From Syntrophales bacterium (GTDB lineage: Bacteria; Desulfobacterota; Syntrophia; Syntrophales; UBA2210), in assembly GCA_023228425.1 (NCBI GenBank), contig JALOBE010000004.1, positions 52,158 to 116,157 of the forward strand: 64,000 nucleotides of DNA, written 5' to 3'. Each line of letters starts with the position of its first letter. Position 1 is the first letter of the stretch. Shown here piece after piece: positions 16,746 through 25,282 of the stretch. A model generated the notes under the pieces. The model made no database searches. It worked only from the letters and a program-made list of their open reading frames with translations, and had not been told where the DNA came from. Made by a program: the position numbers and the translations under genes.

Positions 16746-18114
16746 GGCACACCTCCCGGGTTGCCTCTTCCCTGCAGTAATCTCTGAAATTGTTCACCGC
16801 CGTAAAAAACTCCCGCATGAGGACCACCCAGTAATAACGTCCACGACGGGTCGGCACCAGCGCTCCTTTACGGTAGCGAAGCCCGCCGGCCAGGGCGAAG
16901 GGGATGATGCTCGCCGCCAGGGGAACAAGGGCCCTCTTCCCGTGGCGGCTGAGTGTCGGGCCGAGATCGAGGCGCCCCCCGAAGAGCCGCATGATGAGTT
17001 CATAGCGGACCAGGTCGTCCCTGCCGAAAGTTCGTGACGCCATGAGGGGGAGATGTCCTTTTTCCAGGTGGTGAATGTAGGCGACGATGTCAAAGGTGTT
17101 GGCATAGCACCGGCCTTGCAGGTAGCCAATGGAGCCGCTTCCCAGTCCCGCGTACTCGGTGTAGTCGACAATATACTCATCGATCATGGACTTTTTTCTC
17201 GAAAAACACCAGGCCGATGAAAAGCCGTATTCACCTCTGAGTCCTTCCACAATGATGTCATAAAACCGCATTTCCCTGCCGAAGGGCACCTCTCCGAGTG
17301 TCCGGGCCACGGCGCGGCGGGTCGAGTCGGAGACCATCAGGGGGTACCAGGTAATCTGGTCGATCCTGCTGTCCAGAAGCATTGCAATGTCGCGCCGCAG
17401 CGATGCTTCCTCCTGGCGGGGGAAATTAAAGATCATGTCGGCGTTGAGAGTGTCGAACCGTCCGGAGGCAGTGTTCAGCCGTTCCATTATTTCTCTGCCG
17501 GAACCATACTTGTCGTACCGTCCCATGGCCTTGAGAAGGGTGTCGTCGAAACTCTGGATGCCGACAGAAAGACGGTTCACGCCGGCCCGGCGCAGGTGGG
17601 AGATGTTTTCAGCCGTCAGATGATTGGGGTTGGTTTCAACAGATATTTCAGCGATGGAAAAGAGCTCCCGGGCCAGAGAAAGCGTCTCAAGCAGTTCCTC
17701 CATGATGATCGTCGGCGTGCCGCCGCCCGCGTAGAGGGCCCTGAAGTCGTAATGCAAATCCCGGTAGAGCCGCAGTTCCTTCCTGAGGGCCGTGAAATAC
17801 CGGCGGCAAAGCCCCTCGTCGAAGGCGACCCGGTTGAAGGAACAGTAGGGGCAGAGCTTCTCGCAGAAGGGAACGTGGACATAGAGGAGACGGTCAAGGC
17901 CGTCACCATCCAGAAATGGGAGAACGGGGGTCTCACCGCTGGTGAAGGTCATGGCCCGGGCGAACTCCCTCCGGGCAACGCGTGCCACGAGCGTGTCGAT
18001 TGACGGTAATGAATATAGCGGGGCCAACAGCTGATCCTCATTTTTCTTGTATGGCCGTCTCTGTTGCCGGCACCAGGGAAAACTAGCAGGATTCATGGTA
18101 ATATTCAACTCCAT
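16738..18114 (-). CDS. HemN/HemW-like radical SAM protein
   Basis: This 458-residue protein is a radical SAM enzyme of the coproporphyrinogen III oxidase/HemW superfamily. The cluster motif is HVPFCEKLCPYCSFN (CxxxCxxC), followed by LYAGGGTPTI, ISVETNPNHL and RLSVGIQSFDD, all typical of the family. The C-terminal domain is divergent and ends in a basic segment, so true HemN, HemW (heme chaperone) or anaerobilin-synthase-like roles cannot be separated by eye. It overlaps selA by eight bases; the functional link, if any, is unknown. The N-terminus before about residue 60 is not conserved. It is divergent from the deformylase gene, 57 bases away. Confidence 0.8.
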   Translation of the reverse strand: MELNITMNPASFPWCRQQRRPYKKNEDQLLAPLYSLPSIDTLVARVARREFARAMTFTSGETPVLPFLDGDGLDRLLYVHVPFCEKLCPYCSFNRVAFDEGLCRRYFTALRKELRLYRDLHYDFRALYAGGGTPTIIMEELLETLSLARELFSIAEISVETNPNHLTAENISHLRRAGVNRLSVGIQSFDDTLLKAMGRYDKYGSGREIMERLNTASGRFDTLNADMIFNFPRQEEASLRRDIAMLLDSRIDQITWYPLMVSDSTRRAVARTLGEVPFGREMRFYDIIVEGLRGEYGFSSAWCFSRKKSMIDEYIVDYTEYAGLGSGSIGYLQGRCYANTFDIVAYIHHLEKGHLPLMASRTFGRDDLVRYELIMRLFGGRLDLGPTLSRHGKRALVPLAASIIPFALAGGLRYRKGALVPTRRGRYYWVVLMREFFTAVNNFRDYCREEATREVCHG

Positions 18115-18142
18115 TGAAATACGGTCCTGATAGTGTTATAGA
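18114..18142 (+). promoter_or_regulatory. Sigma-70-type promoter of def-M29 operon
   Basis: Plus strand: TTGAAA (18114-18119), 17 bases, TATAGA (18137-18142), placing the start near 18149, about 23 bases before the deformylase ATG. Confidence 0.55.
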
Positions 18143-18171
18143 TTCGAAAAAATACTGGTGGAACGACCCAG

Positions 18172-18765
18172 ATGAAACCGGATGAACGAACATGGGCCCT
18201 GTGGGGAAACGACGGGATCAATGAGGAAGAGGCGGAGTTGCTGAGGGCTGTCGCCGCGGAACTGCCCATCCCCCTTGATGAGGAAGCCGGGCGGGACGTG
18301 GAAACTCTCGTTGATGCCTTTATCAGGCGAAACGACGCGGTGGGTCTCGCGGCGCCCCAGATAGGGATCAGTAAGCGCGTCATCGTATTCAGAAGCAAAA
18401 AATTCGGAGAAAAAACACCCCTGCAGAAGGACGGTGGTGATTATGAAGTCCTTGTCAATCCGAGAATCACCCAGTACCAGGGAGACGAGGAACAGGACAG
18501 TGAGGGGTGCCTGTCCTGTCCCGACATAAACGCCGACGTGGTCCGATGGACGGAGATCAAAGTTCGGGCCTTCGACCGCGATGGAAACAAGATCAGCAGG
18601 CGGTACACGGGATACCTGGCCCGGGTGGTTCAGCACGAGATGGACCACCTGGACGGCATGCTGATTGTCGACAGAGCGGAAACCGTTTATTATCCCAGGG
18701 AGAAAAAGGTTTTTTTTGACAGGGTATTCGGAAAACAACCCTTCGCGGAAATCGGCGACACATAA
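18172..18765 (+). CDS. def: Peptide deformylase
   Basis: Deformylase removes the N-formyl group from nascent proteins. All three family motifs are present in this 197-residue protein: GLAAPQIG (near 61), EGCLS (near 112, with the metal cysteine) and QHEMDHLDG (near 153, the HExxH metal site). It is longer than the usual 165-170 residues, with an N-terminal extension of about 30 acidic residues. It is first in an operon with an M29 aminopeptidase 13 bases downstream, and it is not linked to fmt here, so it may be a second deformylase of the genome. Confidence 0.93.
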   Translation: MKPDERTWALWGNDGINEEEAELLRAVAAELPIPLDEEAGRDVETLVDAFIRRNDAVGLAAPQIGISKRVIVFRSKKFGEKTPLQKDGGDYEVLVNPRITQYQGDEEQDSEGCLSCPDINADVVRWTEIKVRAFDRDGNKISRRYTGYLARVVQHEMDHLDGMLIVDRAETVYYPREKKVFFDRVFGKQPFAEIGDT

Positions 18766-18778
18766 AAGGACGTACGGT

Positions 18779-19987
18779 ATGGCGCCCGAGTTTACCCCTC
18801 GCATCATGGAAAACTACGCCGATGTTCTCATCTGGGCCATGCAGACGGCACGGACGGAAAAGTTCAGAAGCGCGGACATTGTCCTGGTCCGTTTTGACTA
18901 CCCGGCTCTTGAACTGGCCGAAATTCTCTACGAAAAATTGATTGATCGACGTATGCAGGTCCTGGTCCGCATGACGCCGACAGCCCGGATGGAGCAGAGC
19001 TTTTTCGGCAAGGCCGTGAATCGCCAGCTCACCTTTCTCCCGCCCGGTGACGCGACATTGATGGAAGCATTGAACGGAAGCATCTACCTGCACGCTCCCC
19101 AGTCGCTCACCCATCTGGAGCATGTGGATCCACGGAAGATAGGCGTGGCCATGGCGGCACGGAAGGAGCTCAGGGATATCCTGGTACGGCGTGAAGAGCA
19201 GGGGCTCTTCGGCTGGACGCTCTGTTCCTTTCCCACGCCGGAACCGGCCAGGCAGGCACGATTGACGGAACGACAATATGCGCGACAGATAATCCGGGCA
19301 TGTTTTCTCGATCATGATGATCCTCCGGCACAGTGGAAGCGGGTCTTCAGGGAGGCCGGCCATATCAAACGGTGGCTCAACGCCATGGATGTCAGATCTT
19401 TTCACGTAGAGTCCGCCGGAATCGATCTCACCATAACACGGGGGGAGCGAAGAAAATGGATCGGGGTTTCCGGGCACAACATCCCGAGTTTTGAACTCTT
19501 CCTGTCGCCCGACTGGAGAGGAACCCGGGGCGTCTTTTTCGCCGACCAGCCCTCATTCCGCAGTGGAAACTATATCAGCGGAGCCCGCCTTGTTTTTGAG
19601 AAGGGCATCGTGAAGTCCGCCTCGGCCGATGAAGGCGAAGCCTTTCTCGAGAAACAGATTTCCGTGGATCCCGGGGCAAAGAGGGTCGGCGAATTTTCAC
19701 TGACGGACCGGCGCTTTTCTGTCATTGACACCTTTATGGCCAACACCCTCTTTGACGAAAATTACGGGGGTCGTCACGGAAACTGTCATATCGCTCTGGG
19801 GTCGTCCTACTCCGACACCTATGACGGCGATCCGGCGGAACTCACCAGGGAAAGAAAAAAAGCCCTGGGGTTCAATGAATCGTCACTCCACTGGGATCTC
19901 GTCAACAGGGAGGAAAAAACCGTCACAGCCCGCCTTGCCTCGGGCAAGCGCGTTGTCATATACGAACAAGGAGCTTTCACGCTGTGA
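18779..19987 (+). CDS. M29-family metallo-aminopeptidase
   Basis: A 402-residue zinc/cobalt aminopeptidase of the AmpS/PepS/aminopeptidase T family. Signature segments are SGHNIPSFELFLSP, where the usual metal Glu sits in NxPxxE, then GEFSL (second Glu), NCHIALGSSY (His and Tyr) and SLHWDLV (final His and Asp). The ATG at 18779 follows AGGA after the def stop. Upstream in-frame codons lie inside def and are not used. Pairing a deformylase with an aminopeptidase suggests joint work on protein N-termini or peptides, which is an inference from position. Confidence 0.87.
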   Translation: MAPEFTPRIMENYADVLIWAMQTARTEKFRSADIVLVRFDYPALELAEILYEKLIDRRMQVLVRMTPTARMEQSFFGKAVNRQLTFLPPGDATLMEALNGSIYLHAPQSLTHLEHVDPRKIGVAMAARKELRDILVRREEQGLFGWTLCSFPTPEPARQARLTERQYARQIIRACFLDHDDPPAQWKRVFREAGHIKRWLNAMDVRSFHVESAGIDLTITRGERRKWIGVSGHNIPSFELFLSPDWRGTRGVFFADQPSFRSGNYISGARLVFEKGIVKSASADEGEAFLEKQISVDPGAKRVGEFSLTDRRFSVIDTFMANTLFDENYGGRHGNCHIALGSSYSDTYDGDPAELTRERKKALGFNESSLHWDLVNREEKTVTARLASGKRVVIYEQGAFTL

Positions 19988-20068
19988 TTTTTTTGCGGCG
20001 ATAAAGTCCGACACCGCCTCTGGCAGGCTCCCTGAATATCGGTTCGACCTGCCCTGTCAAAGCTTGTA

Positions 20069-20096
20069 TTGACGCCCTCCTTTTTTTTGTTATACT
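20069..20096 (+). promoter_or_regulatory. Promoter of the diguanylate cyclase gene
   Basis: TTGACG (20069-20074), a 16-base T-rich spacer and TATACT (20091-20096) read towards the GGDEF gene 138 bases downstream. The rest of the 246-base gap shows no other feature. Confidence 0.55.
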
Positions 20097-20233
20097 GAAT
20101 CAAATGCTGACAGGTACGCGGAATTTCATGACATGCGGCCCGTTGCCTGTCCCCGGAATTATCCACGGGCGGCCTGAATCTCACGCATTGAATGGGGGGA
20201 ATCATATAACCACCTTCTTTTCGGAGGAGCCGC

Positions 20234-21700
20234 ATGGAAAAGGCGAAAAAGCGGGACGGCGAGCAGGCGGAAGACCGGGGTATAGATATGTCCGGTCGAC
20301 GGATCATACACCGGGGCCGGCGCGAGAGCGATCAAATCCTGGCGATGATAATGGAAGGAACACCCATTCCAACCTTTGTCATCGACAAGAACCACCGGAT
20401 TATCTACTGGAACAAAGCGATGGAAGCGCTGACCGGTATCCCGGCGGATGATTTGATTGCCGGGGAGGGAAATCCCTGGACATCCTTCTACGATGAAAAG
20501 AGGCCAAGCCTGGCTGATATTCTGGTCAGCGGTTCCCGGGAGACCGTAAAACGCTGGTATCCCGATCAGTTGAAACAATCTGATGTTATTCGGGGCGCCT
20601 GCGAAGTAACGGATTTTTTCCCGACCCTGGGAGATAGCGGAATGTGGCTGCGGTGTACCGCGGCCCTCCTGCGATGGCCCACGGGAGAGATTTTTGGGGC
20701 CATAGAAACCCTGGAGGATGTTACCGACCGGTTTCACAGTGAAGAGGAATTGAGAAAAAGTGAGGCCTTCCTCGCGTCAGTCCTGCAGGGTTCATCGATT
20801 CCCACCTTTGTTATCGACAGGGATCACCGGATTACCTACTGGAACCAGGCTCTCGAGGGACTCAGCCAGATCACGGCACGCGATGTCATAGGAACAAGCG
20901 ATCACTGGAAGGCCTTTTATGACCATGAACGTCCCTGCATGGCCGACCTCCTTCTGGATGAACGAACCGGCGATCTGAATGAATGGTATGGTGAAACCTT
21001 TTCCAAGTCAGCGCTCATAGATGATGCCTACGAGGCGACAACCTTTTTCCCCGCTCTGGGAGAACGGGGCAGGTGGCTTCGTTTTACAGCCGCGATTCTA
21101 AGGGATTCGGACGGGACGGTGCTGGGGGCCTTGGAGACACTGGAGGATGTGACGCCACGAATTCTTGCCGAAGAAGCCCTTAAGGCAAGTGAGAAAAAAT
21201 ATAAAAACCTCAGCATAACCGATGGATTGACCAAGCTTTTCAACGGGCGCCACTTCTACCGGCAGATGCATCGGGAAATGGAGCGGGCAGGCCGATATCT
21301 GCACGACCTTTCCATCCTGTTTTTCGATATTGACGATTTCAAGAAGTACAACGACACCTTCGGCCATCTCGAAGGTGACGAAGTGCTGGTTCGGCTTGCC
21401 GATGTCACCCGCCGATGCCTGCGAAAAACCGATTCTGCCTATCGTTTCGGCGGCGAAGAGTTCACGGCCGTCCTCCCGGAAACGGACGGTCCGGCCGCGG
21501 TTGCCATCGCCGAACGAATCAGGCAGGAGTTCAAGCGTGAACAGTTCAATCCGGGATTCGGCGAACCCATACAGGTGACGGTGAGCATAGGCGTGGTCCA
21601 GTATTCCGGGAGAGAGTCGCTGCCGGACATTATCCGGCGGGCCGACATGAACATGTACCAGGCCAAGGCACAGGGGAAAGACCGGGTGTTTTTCAAATAA
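20234..21700 (+). CDS. Diguanylate cyclase with two PAS domains
   Basis: This 488-residue protein makes the second messenger c-di-GMP. Two tandem PAS domains (about 30-150 and 175-300) share the near-repeat IPTFVIDxxHRIxYWNxAxE. The GGDEF domain (about 325-488) has FFDIDDFKKYNDTFGHLEGD and an intact active site GGEEF at residues 406-410. An RxxD inhibitory site (RKTD) lies five residues before it, so product feedback inhibition is expected. No transmembrane segment or signal peptide is seen, so it is cytoplasmic. The PAS ligand is unknown. The ATG follows GGAGGAG at ideal spacing. No EAL or HD-GYP partner is nearby. Confidence 0.93.
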   Translation: MEKAKKRDGEQAEDRGIDMSGRRIIHRGRRESDQILAMIMEGTPIPTFVIDKNHRIIYWNKAMEALTGIPADDLIAGEGNPWTSFYDEKRPSLADILVSGSRETVKRWYPDQLKQSDVIRGACEVTDFFPTLGDSGMWLRCTAALLRWPTGEIFGAIETLEDVTDRFHSEEELRKSEAFLASVLQGSSIPTFVIDRDHRITYWNQALEGLSQITARDVIGTSDHWKAFYDHERPCMADLLLDERTGDLNEWYGETFSKSALIDDAYEATTFFPALGERGRWLRFTAAILRDSDGTVLGALETLEDVTPRILAEEALKASEKKYKNLSITDGLTKLFNGRHFYRQMHREMERAGRYLHDLSILFFDIDDFKKYNDTFGHLEGDEVLVRLADVTRRCLRKTDSAYRFGGEEFTAVLPETDGPAAVAIAERIRQEFKREQFNPGFGEPIQVTVSIGVVQYSGRESLPDIIRRADMNMYQAKAQGKDRVFFK

Positions 21701-21731
21701 CCGGCTGCTGCAAAGTCCCGGACCCGCGGAC

Positions 21732-21917
21732 GTGTGCCGTGTAAAAACGCATCCCCGGCAGCGAACCCGGCGCGTGAAAGCCGGTTCACAGTGTCTCGGG
21801 GAGCCGTAAAGCGTGACACGGTGCGTGTGCCGTGTAAAAACGCATCCCCGGCAGCGAACCCGGCGCGTGAAAGCCGGTTCACAGTGTCCCGGGGAGCCGT
21901 AAGGCGTGACACGGTGC
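21732..21917. repeat. 93-bp perfect-period tandem repeat, two copies
   Basis: Copies 21732-21824 and 21825-21917 are identical except for two single-base differences (t/c in GTGTCTCGGGG versus GTGTCCCGGGG, and a/g in GTAAAGCG versus GTAAGGCG). They sit between the stop of the GGDEF gene and the cbpM stop. Each copy includes short inverted segments such as CCGGCGCGTGAAAGCCGG. Both strands are open across the repeat in at least one frame, but nothing resembles a gene. Confidence 0.9.
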
Positions 21918-21925
21918 GTGTCGCC

Positions 21926-22231
21926 CTAGAGCCGCTGCCGCAGTTTCTTTACCAGATCGGCGAGAATGTCGTCGACCTGCCTCCTCATGTCGATCATCTG
22001 GTGTCTCATTCTCAATATGATGTCAACGCCGGGAAGGTTCACGTCCAGTTCATCCATGAGTATTTTCGTGATGCGGAGTAGCTCCATTTCTTCCGGGGAA
22101 TAGAGTTTTTCACCGTCCTCCTTCCGGTGCCGGGGACAGACGATTTCTTCCTCCTCGAGAATCGCCAGCAGGTGCTGCTGTATTTTGAAGATTTCGATGA
22201 CTTCGGAGCGCGTCCAGAATTCTTTGGCCAT
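21926..22231 (-). CDS. cbpM: CbpM-like chaperone modulator (MerR-type HTH)
   Basis: A 101-residue protein with an N-terminal MerR-like helix-turn-helix (FWTRSEVIEIFKIQQHLL, YSPEEMELL) and a C-terminal helical part (LRMRHQMIDMRRQVDDIL), as in CbpM, which inhibits the co-chaperone CbpA and its DNA binding in E. coli. It is encoded three bases after the dnaJ-like gene, the standard cbpA-cbpM order. Some annotations would call it a MerR-family regulator; adjacency makes the modulator role more likely. Confidence 0.8.
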   Translation of the reverse strand: MAKEFWTRSEVIEIFKIQQHLLAILEEEEIVCPRHRKEDGEKLYSPEEMELLRITKILMDELDVNLPGVDIILRMRHQMIDMRRQVDDILADLVKKLRQRL

Positions 22232-22234
22232 ATC

Positions 22235-23371
22235 TCACAACCTGATATTTTTTCGAATGTCGTCGCGGTAATACCGGTCCATGGCTCTGGCGGCGGCGCG
22301 CATTTCTTCATCGCCGGCCTCGGGAAGCTTCACGACCAGCTTCACCAGGAGGTCTCCCGGGGATTTTGTCCTGGGGTTCACCACCCCCTTGCCCCTCAAT
22401 CTCAACACCGTCCCGTTCTGGCTGCCCGGGGGAATCTTCAGGTTCACGTCACCGTTCACCGTGGGGACCGTTATCGATCCACCGGCCAGGGCCTCACCGA
22501 TGGAAACGGGGATGTCCATGTAAACATCGTTGCCCTTGCGCGACAGAAAGGGGTGGGGAGTGACGTGGACGACGAGATACAGGTCCCCCGGGGAACCTCC
22601 TCCCATTCCCGGGCCTCCCTTCCCGGCAACCCGCACCCGTGATCCTTCATCGACACCGGGTGGGATGGTGACCCGGAGGGTTTCGGTCTCCTGTGTCTGT
22701 CCCGATCCCTTGCAGGATCGGCAGGGAGTCCCTGTCCGTCCGTGACCGCCGCAGTTCGGGCATGCCTGGGTAAAATTGATCGGCCCTTCGGCTACGTTGA
22801 GCCGTCCCGAACCGCCGCAGGTTTCACAGGGAATCAGCGCGGTTCCCGGCTCGGTGCCTGAACCACCGCAGCCGACGCAGGATTGAGGACGGCGTAACGA
22901 TATGTCCGTCTTCAGGCCGCGCAGCGCGGACAGAAAATCGATGGTTATATCGTATTCAACATCCTGGCCCTTCATTTTCCGGGACCGTCCGGATGAACGA
23001 TCCGTTGAGGAGAACCCGAACAGATCACCGAAAAGATCCTCGTAGCTCTGGTAACGGCCGAAATCATGGCCCTGCCGTGCGCCGCTCCGCTCCGCCCCGG
23101 CGGACTGCCACTGCCGGTACTGACGCATTTTCTCGGCATCGAAACCCGATTGCAGGCTCTCCTCGCCGAACTCGTCGTAGAGTTTGCGTTTCTCGGCCGT
23201 TCCCAGGCACTCATAGGCCCGGGAAACATCCTTGAATTTCCGCTCGGCCTCCTTGTCCCCGGGATTCAGGTCGGGGTGCAGCTTTCGGGCAAGCTTCCGG
23301 TATGCCTTCTTGATGTCGGCCTCGGAAGCGTCCTTTTTTACACCGAGAGTCGAATACAAATCCTTCGCCAT
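22235..23371 (-). CDS. DnaJ-type Hsp40 co-chaperone with zinc-finger domain
   Basis: A 378-residue Hsp40 with a J domain (LYSTLGVKKDASEADIKKAYRKLA; HPD motif in HPDLNPGD), a Gly/Phe-poor linker (about 80-130), a complete cysteine-rich domain with four CxxCxGxG repeats (CVGCGGSG, CETCGGSG, CPNCGGHG, CRSCKGSG), and the C-terminal substrate-binding domains. This is the class A (DnaJ) architecture, yet it is paired with cbpM, whose usual partner CbpA lacks the zinc domain. The ATG at 23371 is chosen; a GTG nine bases upstream (23380) is possible, and both have weak ribosome sites. It delivers substrates to DnaK, which is not in the window. Confidence 0.9.
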   Translation of the reverse strand: MAKDLYSTLGVKKDASEADIKKAYRKLARKLHPDLNPGDKEAERKFKDVSRAYECLGTAEKRKLYDEFGEESLQSGFDAEKMRQYRQWQSAGAERSGARQGHDFGRYQSYEDLFGDLFGFSSTDRSSGRSRKMKGQDVEYDITIDFLSALRGLKTDISLRRPQSCVGCGGSGTEPGTALIPCETCGGSGRLNVAEGPINFTQACPNCGGHGRTGTPCRSCKGSGQTQETETLRVTIPPGVDEGSRVRVAGKGGPGMGGGSPGDLYLVVHVTPHPFLSRKGNDVYMDIPVSIGEALAGGSITVPTVNGDVNLKIPPGSQNGTVLRLRGKGVVNPRTKSPGDLLVKLVVKLPEAGDEEMRAAARAMDRYYRDDIRKNIRL

Positions 23372-23580
23372 AGTAGTCACTCAGTTGTCGGAATGATTTC
23401 AGCGTCCGTCTTCGTTGTATCTGAACCGGAACCCGCCGGTATCCGGTTCATCTTCAGGTAAGATAATCATTGGCCGCCGGAAAGCAAATGTTGGATACAT
23501 CTGCTTCATTGACGGAAAGGCAGTTATCCGCTATCCTGAAGAGCGTCCGCCCTGTGCCATGCCGCTTTTGGAAAATCCGG

Positions 23581-23646
23581 ACTTTTTACGGGACCATCGA
23601 TGATGAATAGGGAAAGATTTCTCGTCGCTTCGCTCCTCGAAATGAC
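23581..23646. repeat. Intergenic repeat region with two dispersed repeat types
   Basis: The 420 bases between dnaJ and the amidase gene hold no gene. GACTTTTTACGGGACCATCG near 23580 is the reverse complement of a motif found twice at 63.6-63.7 kb. AGATTTCTCGTCGCTTCGCT... (23615-23646) recurs at 56.2, 56.3 and 63.9 kb. Further right are looser copies of 'c(t/g)cgacatgacggga'. A weak minus-strand promoter for dnaJ (TTGCTT, 16 bases, TATCTT) can be read near 23460-23490. Confidence 0.7.
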
Positions 23647-23792
23647 GGACTTCTGCCTGCTCCTCGACATGACGGGATACTGAATGCTCTTCGACATGAT
23701 GGAATGTTACATGCACCCTGCAATGACGGGATTTCACATGCTTCCCGGAGTGACGCAATGAAAGCTTTGGCAATCACGAACAGGAGAATCTG

Positions 23793-25202
23793 ATGGAACC
23801 GATCCACTTTGCTTCTGTACTCGATCTGGCGGCACGCATCCGGTCAGGGGAGCTCTCTCCCCTGGAACTTATGGAGGTGACGCTCCGGCGCATCGATGAA
23901 ATCAATCCGATACTCAACGCTTTTGTCTCAATCTGCCATGACAGGGCTTTGGCCGAGGCCCGGAAAGCCACGGAAGCCATTGCTTCGGGAAGCGTCCCCG
24001 GCCCTCTGGCGGGCATTCCCCTGGCTGTCAAGGATCTGGAAGATGTGGGAGGCATGATTACGACCTTCGGTTCGGTGCCCTTCAGGGACAACATGGCTGA
24101 CAGGGACTCCATACAGGTGGAACGCCTTCGAAAGGCCGGCGCCATTGTTGTAGGTAAAACCAACACGCCCGAATTCGGATTCACGGGGTTTACCAGGAAT
24201 CGCCTTTTCGGAACAACCCGGAACCCCTGGAATCTGGAGCGAACCCCCGGAGGTTCAAGCGGGGGCTCGGCGGCGGCCGTGGCCGGCGGTATGGTTCCCA
24301 TGGCAACCGGGTCAGACGGCGGCGGTTCGATCCGTATTCCCGCAACGTATTCGGGGTGCTTCGGGTTGAAAACATCCGTCGGCAGGATCCCCTGGGGGCC
24401 GGTCCCTCTTCTTCCCCTCACGGGAATCGTCGTTCATGGTCCCATGACGCGGACCGTGGGGGACGCGGCTCTGTACCTTGACTGCGTTACAGGGTCCCAC
24501 CCGGCGGCCCCCGATTCCCTGCCCCGTCCGGCTGCATCCTATCTTGCCGAACTGGACAATCTTCCGGAGAAACTGAACATAGCCTTCAGCCCGACGCTTG
24601 GATACGCCACGGTGCAGCCGGATGTCATGAGCCGTGTTGAAGAAGCGGTGCGGGCATTCGAGGCCATGGGACACCTGGTGGAACTCCTGGAGGAGCCCAT
24701 GCCGAAGGTGGACAGTGTCTGGAACAGGCTTTTCAGTGTCGATATATACGGAAGTCTGCAGAAGGTGATCGCGCTTAACAGGAAGCAGATAAACCGGACC
24801 ATAGTGGCGAGTCTGGAGGCCGCACGAGACCTCACCATCGATGAGGTACTCCGGGCCCAGGCGGTCAGGACCGAGCAGAACCGGTGGTTGTGGCGTCTTT
24901 TTGACCGCTTCGATCTGCTCATGACGCCCGCCATGCCCACGGAAGCCTTCGTGGCCGAAGGTCCCCCGCCTTCGGAAATCAATGGGAAGCCGGTTGACGT
25001 GCTTGACGTGGCTGCCTTCACGTACCCGTTTAATATTTCGGGACATCCGGCGGCTTCTGTGCCGGCGGGGTTCACGGAAAGCGGTATGCCCGTCGGGCTT
25101 CAGATCGTCGGTCCCCGGCACCGGGACGACCTGGTCCTGCAGGCCTCACGGGCCTTTGAGAAGGCCAGACCCTGGCAGGGAGTGTATCCGCCCCTCGGAT
25201 AA
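23793..25202 (+). CDS. Amidase signature family hydrolase
   Basis: This 469-residue protein belongs to the amidase signature family (GatA, fatty-acid and peptide amidases). The Ser-cisSer-Lys triad is visible: Lys in GIPLAVKDLEDVGG (near 78), the serine-rich block TPGGSSGGSAAAVAGG (near 155) and GSDGGGSIRIPA (near 175). It ends PVGLQIVGPRHRDDLVLQA, a family hallmark. No gatB or gatC is adjacent, so a tRNA amidotransferase role is unlikely; the substrate is unknown. No signal peptide is seen. It stands alone between repeat-rich gaps and converges with the NusG-like gene. Confidence 0.87.
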   Translation: MEPIHFASVLDLAARIRSGELSPLELMEVTLRRIDEINPILNAFVSICHDRALAEARKATEAIASGSVPGPLAGIPLAVKDLEDVGGMITTFGSVPFRDNMADRDSIQVERLRKAGAIVVGKTNTPEFGFTGFTRNRLFGTTRNPWNLERTPGGSSGGSAAAVAGGMVPMATGSDGGGSIRIPATYSGCFGLKTSVGRIPWGPVPLLPLTGIVVHGPMTRTVGDAALYLDCVTGSHPAAPDSLPRPAASYLAELDNLPEKLNIAFSPTLGYATVQPDVMSRVEEAVRAFEAMGHLVELLEEPMPKVDSVWNRLFSVDIYGSLQKVIALNRKQINRTIVASLEAARDLTIDEVLRAQAVRTEQNRWLWRLFDRFDLLMTPAMPTEAFVAEGPPPSEINGKPVDVLDVAAFTYPFNISGHPAASVPAGFTESGMPVGLQIVGPRHRDDLVLQASRAFEKARPWQGVYPPLG

Positions 25203-25282
25203 GAAACGTACCTTCGCGGCCGGTGGCGACGCTCTCGCGCAAAGTCGGAAGACGTCCGCGGGCTTTTACGAAACCGTCAGTG

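Noticed and set aside
21732..21917. CRISPR-like array from the tandem repeat
   Set aside because: Only two adjoining copies with no spacers, and no cas genes.
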